Part shown: one piece after another, positions 30,708-32,298 of the stretch
Layout: every line of letters starts with the position of its first letter
Numbering within the stretch: the stretch's first letter is position 1
Assembly: GCA_019416425.1 (NCBI GenBank)
Contig: DXXK01000033.1
Location: forward strand, 1-32,298
DNA length: 32,298 nt
Reading direction: 5' to 3'
DNA from: Bacteroidales bacterium
Lineage (GTDB): Bacteria > Bacteroidota > Bacteroidia > Bacteroidales > Muribaculaceae
Notes under the pieces: generated by a model
The model's input: the letters and a program-made list of their open reading frames with translations, nothing else
Database searches by the model: none
Told to the model about the DNA's origin: nothing
Program-made: the position numbers and the translations under genes

Positions 30708-31507
30708 ATGCGAGAACTGATACGGATGATTTTTCTGACTTGCCTGATTTTGGCATGCACCGGCAATGCCGTTGCTCAGGAACCTGTGGCACCGCCCTTC
30801 ACCGAGCCCGCAGAGAAGTGGCTGCTGACTTACGACGATTACAGGGTTGTAGAGGGTCCCAGTGACTGTTATACGAATTTTACCCGAGAAGTAAGGATTG
30901 TAAGAGACGGTGACAATATATATGTGCAAGGAATTTTCCCGTCATATCCTGAATCATGGACATTAGCCACTGTAAGTGGTAATGAACTTCAATTTGAGAA
31001 GAAACAGATATTGCAAATAGTCGACGGAGTGCCGATGTATTTCCGAAAGGGCACGGCAGAATTTGATTTTTACAGTGGGTCTTCACTTGTTGAGTATGAT
31101 ATTAATTTCTATCCAGACGATTGGATTTATGTTCCTACCTCGATAATAACAATCTCAGATGACGGCACTACAATAACAGTTAATAAGAACGAGGATGGAA
31201 ATCCGGGAGTATTCTGGTATGATGAAAAATCGGAGGGAATGATGCATTTCGCTTATGGCTATAGAAGAGAAGACCAGTATGACGGACAGGTTATTACGGT
31301 GCCTTTTGGTGAAGAATTCCCGGACAAAGACTACATGGTGAATATGGATTTCGAAAGATGGAGGGTAGTGGGGTTGAAGACCTCGGAGTTGAGGCTGACC
31401 GTGATGAGACTCAGCCGATGTATGACTTCCAGGGTCGCAAAGTCAATCCCGAGACTGCCCGTCCCGGCATGTACATTCGCAACGGCAAAAAGATTATAAA
31501 GCGCTAA
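30708..31507 (+). pseudogene. Secreted-type protein with C-terminal tail, broken by a frameshift near 31358
   Basis: ATG 30708 (or 30726) gives a clear signal peptide: a hydrophobic stretch I-F-L-T-C-L-I-L-A-C ending A-V-A-Q. The body of about 215 residues is beta-rich, acidic and aromatic and is not recognised. In the reading frame of the start, the sequence after about 31358 becomes foreign-looking (R- and S-rich) and stops at 31499. In the -1 frame from 31361 one reads G-S-G-V-E-D, then Y-D-F-Q-G-R-K and P-G-M-Y-I-R-N-G-K-K-I-I-K-R, stopping at 31507. That is exactly the tail class seen at the left edge of the window. Loss of one base within about 31355-31361 explains it; a restored protein would have 266 residues. 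A sequencing error cannot be excluded. Confidence 0.72.
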
Positions 31508-31510
31508 ACG

Positions 31511-31560
31511 GAAACAGGCAAGCTCCATTTCCCTTCAGGAGAATGGAGCTTGTCTGTTTC
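31511..31560. terminator. Strong bidirectional hairpin terminator
   Basis: Arms of 19 bases (31511-31529 and 31542-31560) pair fully with one G-U around a 12-base loop that can itself pair TCC with GGA. On the plus strand TGTTCTTTG follows. It lies between the convergent tail gene and tRNA nucleotidyltransferase gene and probably serves both. Confidence 0.75.
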
Positions 31561-31578
31561 TGTTCTTTGAGATCGGGA

Positions 31579-32298
31579 TTACTGTATGGGGTTATGGACA
31601 GGGTCGTTGGCGAGGATGGATGGGGCGACCCGGAGGACGTACTGCCAGGCGGCGTCGTGGTCGTAGGGGATGGTGCCGTCCATGATGGCCTCCTTGACCG
31701 CGTCCTTGATGTCGGCGATCTGCTTGCCGGGCGTCAGGTGGTAGTATTCCATAATCTCGTTGCCGTTCACCGGATTCTTCCAGTTGCGCAGGGCGTCGGC
31801 GTCCGCCAGGTCGCTCATGCGCTGACGCAACCGCTCGAAGCCTTCTAACTGCCGACGCACCTTGTGCGGGTTCTTCGATGTGATGTCCGCCTCGGCCAAG
31901 GTCATCAGGTCGTCCAGGTCGGGACCGGCATCAGTGATCAGACGTCGTACGCCTGAATCCGTAACACCTTCCTCTCCGACCGACTGCGGACGCATATGGA
32001 GTCCCACAAGCTTGGCGACATACTTCATGTTCTCGTTGACCGGCAACTTCAGTTCTCGGAAAATGCGCGGAACCATCTTCTCGCCCACGAAGTTATGGTT
32101 GTGGAACGTCCAGCCCAGCTTCTCGTCGTACTTCTTGGTCACCGGCTTGCCGATGTCGTGCAGCAGCGCAGCCCAGCGCAGCCACTCGTTGTCCGACTTG
32201 GCCGCGACATTGTCCACGACCTGCAGCGTATGCAGGAAGTTGTCCTTATGGCCTATGCCCTCGACGGTCTCGACGCCCTTCAACGACAGGATCGGCGG
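31579..32298 (-). CDS. CCA tRNA nucleotidyltransferase, C-terminal part (5' truncated by window edge)
   Basis: The frame is open to the right edge (reading P-P-I-L-S-L-K-G-V-E), so the TTG near 32283 is internal and 239 residues are visible. An HD domain is clear: F-L-H-T-L-Q-V-V-D-N-V and L-L-H-D-I-G-K-P, with H-N-H-N-F-V-G and a further L-H-M-R-P. This layout, with the helical R-R-x-L-E-G-F-E-R-L-R-Q-R and the Y-Y-H-L-T-P-G-K-x-I following, is that of the C-terminal half of bacterial CCA-adding enzymes with HD domains. The nucleotidyltransferase head domain must lie beyond the edge. It would add or repair the CCA end of tRNAs. A poly(A) polymerase-type relative is a less likely alternative. 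Confidence 0.85.
   Translation of the reverse strand, partial: PPILSLKGVETVEGIGHKDNFLHTLQVVDNVAAKSDNEWLRWAALLHDIGKPVTKKYDEKLGWTFHNHNFVGEKMVPRIFRELKLPVNENMKYVAKLVGLHMRPQSVGEEGVTDSGVRRLITDAGPDLDDLMTLAEADITSKNPHKVRRQLEGFERLRQRMSDLADADALRNWKNPVNGNEIMEYYHLTPGKQIADIKDAVKEAIMDGTIPYDHDAAWQYVLRVAPSILANDPVHNPIQ

Noticed and set aside
31361..31507. Programmed -1 frameshifting to make the tail-bearing form
   Set aside because: No X-XXY-YYZ heptamer lies in frame at the junction; the strong hairpin at 31511-31560 is too far downstream and is better explained as a terminator.
1..32298. CRISPR array, tRNA, rRNA, insertion sequence or prophage
   Set aside because: No spaced direct repeats, cloverleaf sequences, rRNA stretches, transposase or integrase genes were seen on either strand.

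Overview
The window is a chromosomal segment of a Bacteroidota bacterium, most likely order Bacteroidales. Evidence: repeated promoters of the form TTTG-N19/20-TAnnTTTG (typical of this phylum), gldE next to a phosphopantetheinyl transferase, rplM-rpsI-rpsB-tsf in one cluster, several SPII-type lipoproteins, and a short C-terminal tail of the 'Y-D-x-Q-G-R ... P-G-x-x-I-x-N-G-K-K' type on two secreted-type proteins. Coding regions are GC-rich with strong GC3 bias. Genus cannot be told from the sequence.

Layout, left to right. (1) 1-690: the 3' end of a tail-bearing gene, then 350 bases with three small CATGC-core hairpins and a purine-rich tract. (2) 691-2907: gldE and a Sfp-type phosphopantetheinyl transferase, met tail-to-tail by a 38-residue membrane protein gene. 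(3) 3159-3433: an orphan HipB-like regulator with its own terminator. (4) 3547-12063: glyS followed by a tightly packed run of envelope or secreted-protein genes (LemA, FKBP isomerase, S9 peptidase, small lipoprotein, TIGR02757 protein, GHL10-type hydrolase) and a Pro/Gly-rich secreted protein. (5) 12141-15563, minus strand: DUF3737 beta-helix protein, MalY-type PLP enzyme and MATE exporter, overlapping stop-to-start. (6) 15673-18789: the ribosomal cluster rplM-rpsI-rpsB-tsf with a consensus promoter, structured leaders and a strong terminator, bracketed by two blocks of the same 9-bp tandem repeat. (7) 18825-24302: a RecD-like helicase, enolase, and a Pif1-like helicase with a C-terminal HTH domain. 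(8) 24303-28325, minus: asd, fabD and an OPT-family transporter. (9) 28462-31507: a more accessory stretch with an AAA-ATPase-like/PD-(D/E)XK protein, a 600-base gap without genes, and a secreted-protein gene whose C-terminal tail is cut off by a frameshift. (10) 31579-end, minus: the C-terminal part of a CCA tRNA nucleotidyltransferase.

Most of the window is housekeeping. No CRISPR array, tRNA, rRNA, prophage, transposase or clearly new defence system is visible. The items most worth a second look are the 38-residue membrane protein, the 9-bp repeat blocks around the ribosomal operon, the r-protein leader structures, the hairpin cluster near the left end and the frameshifted tail gene.
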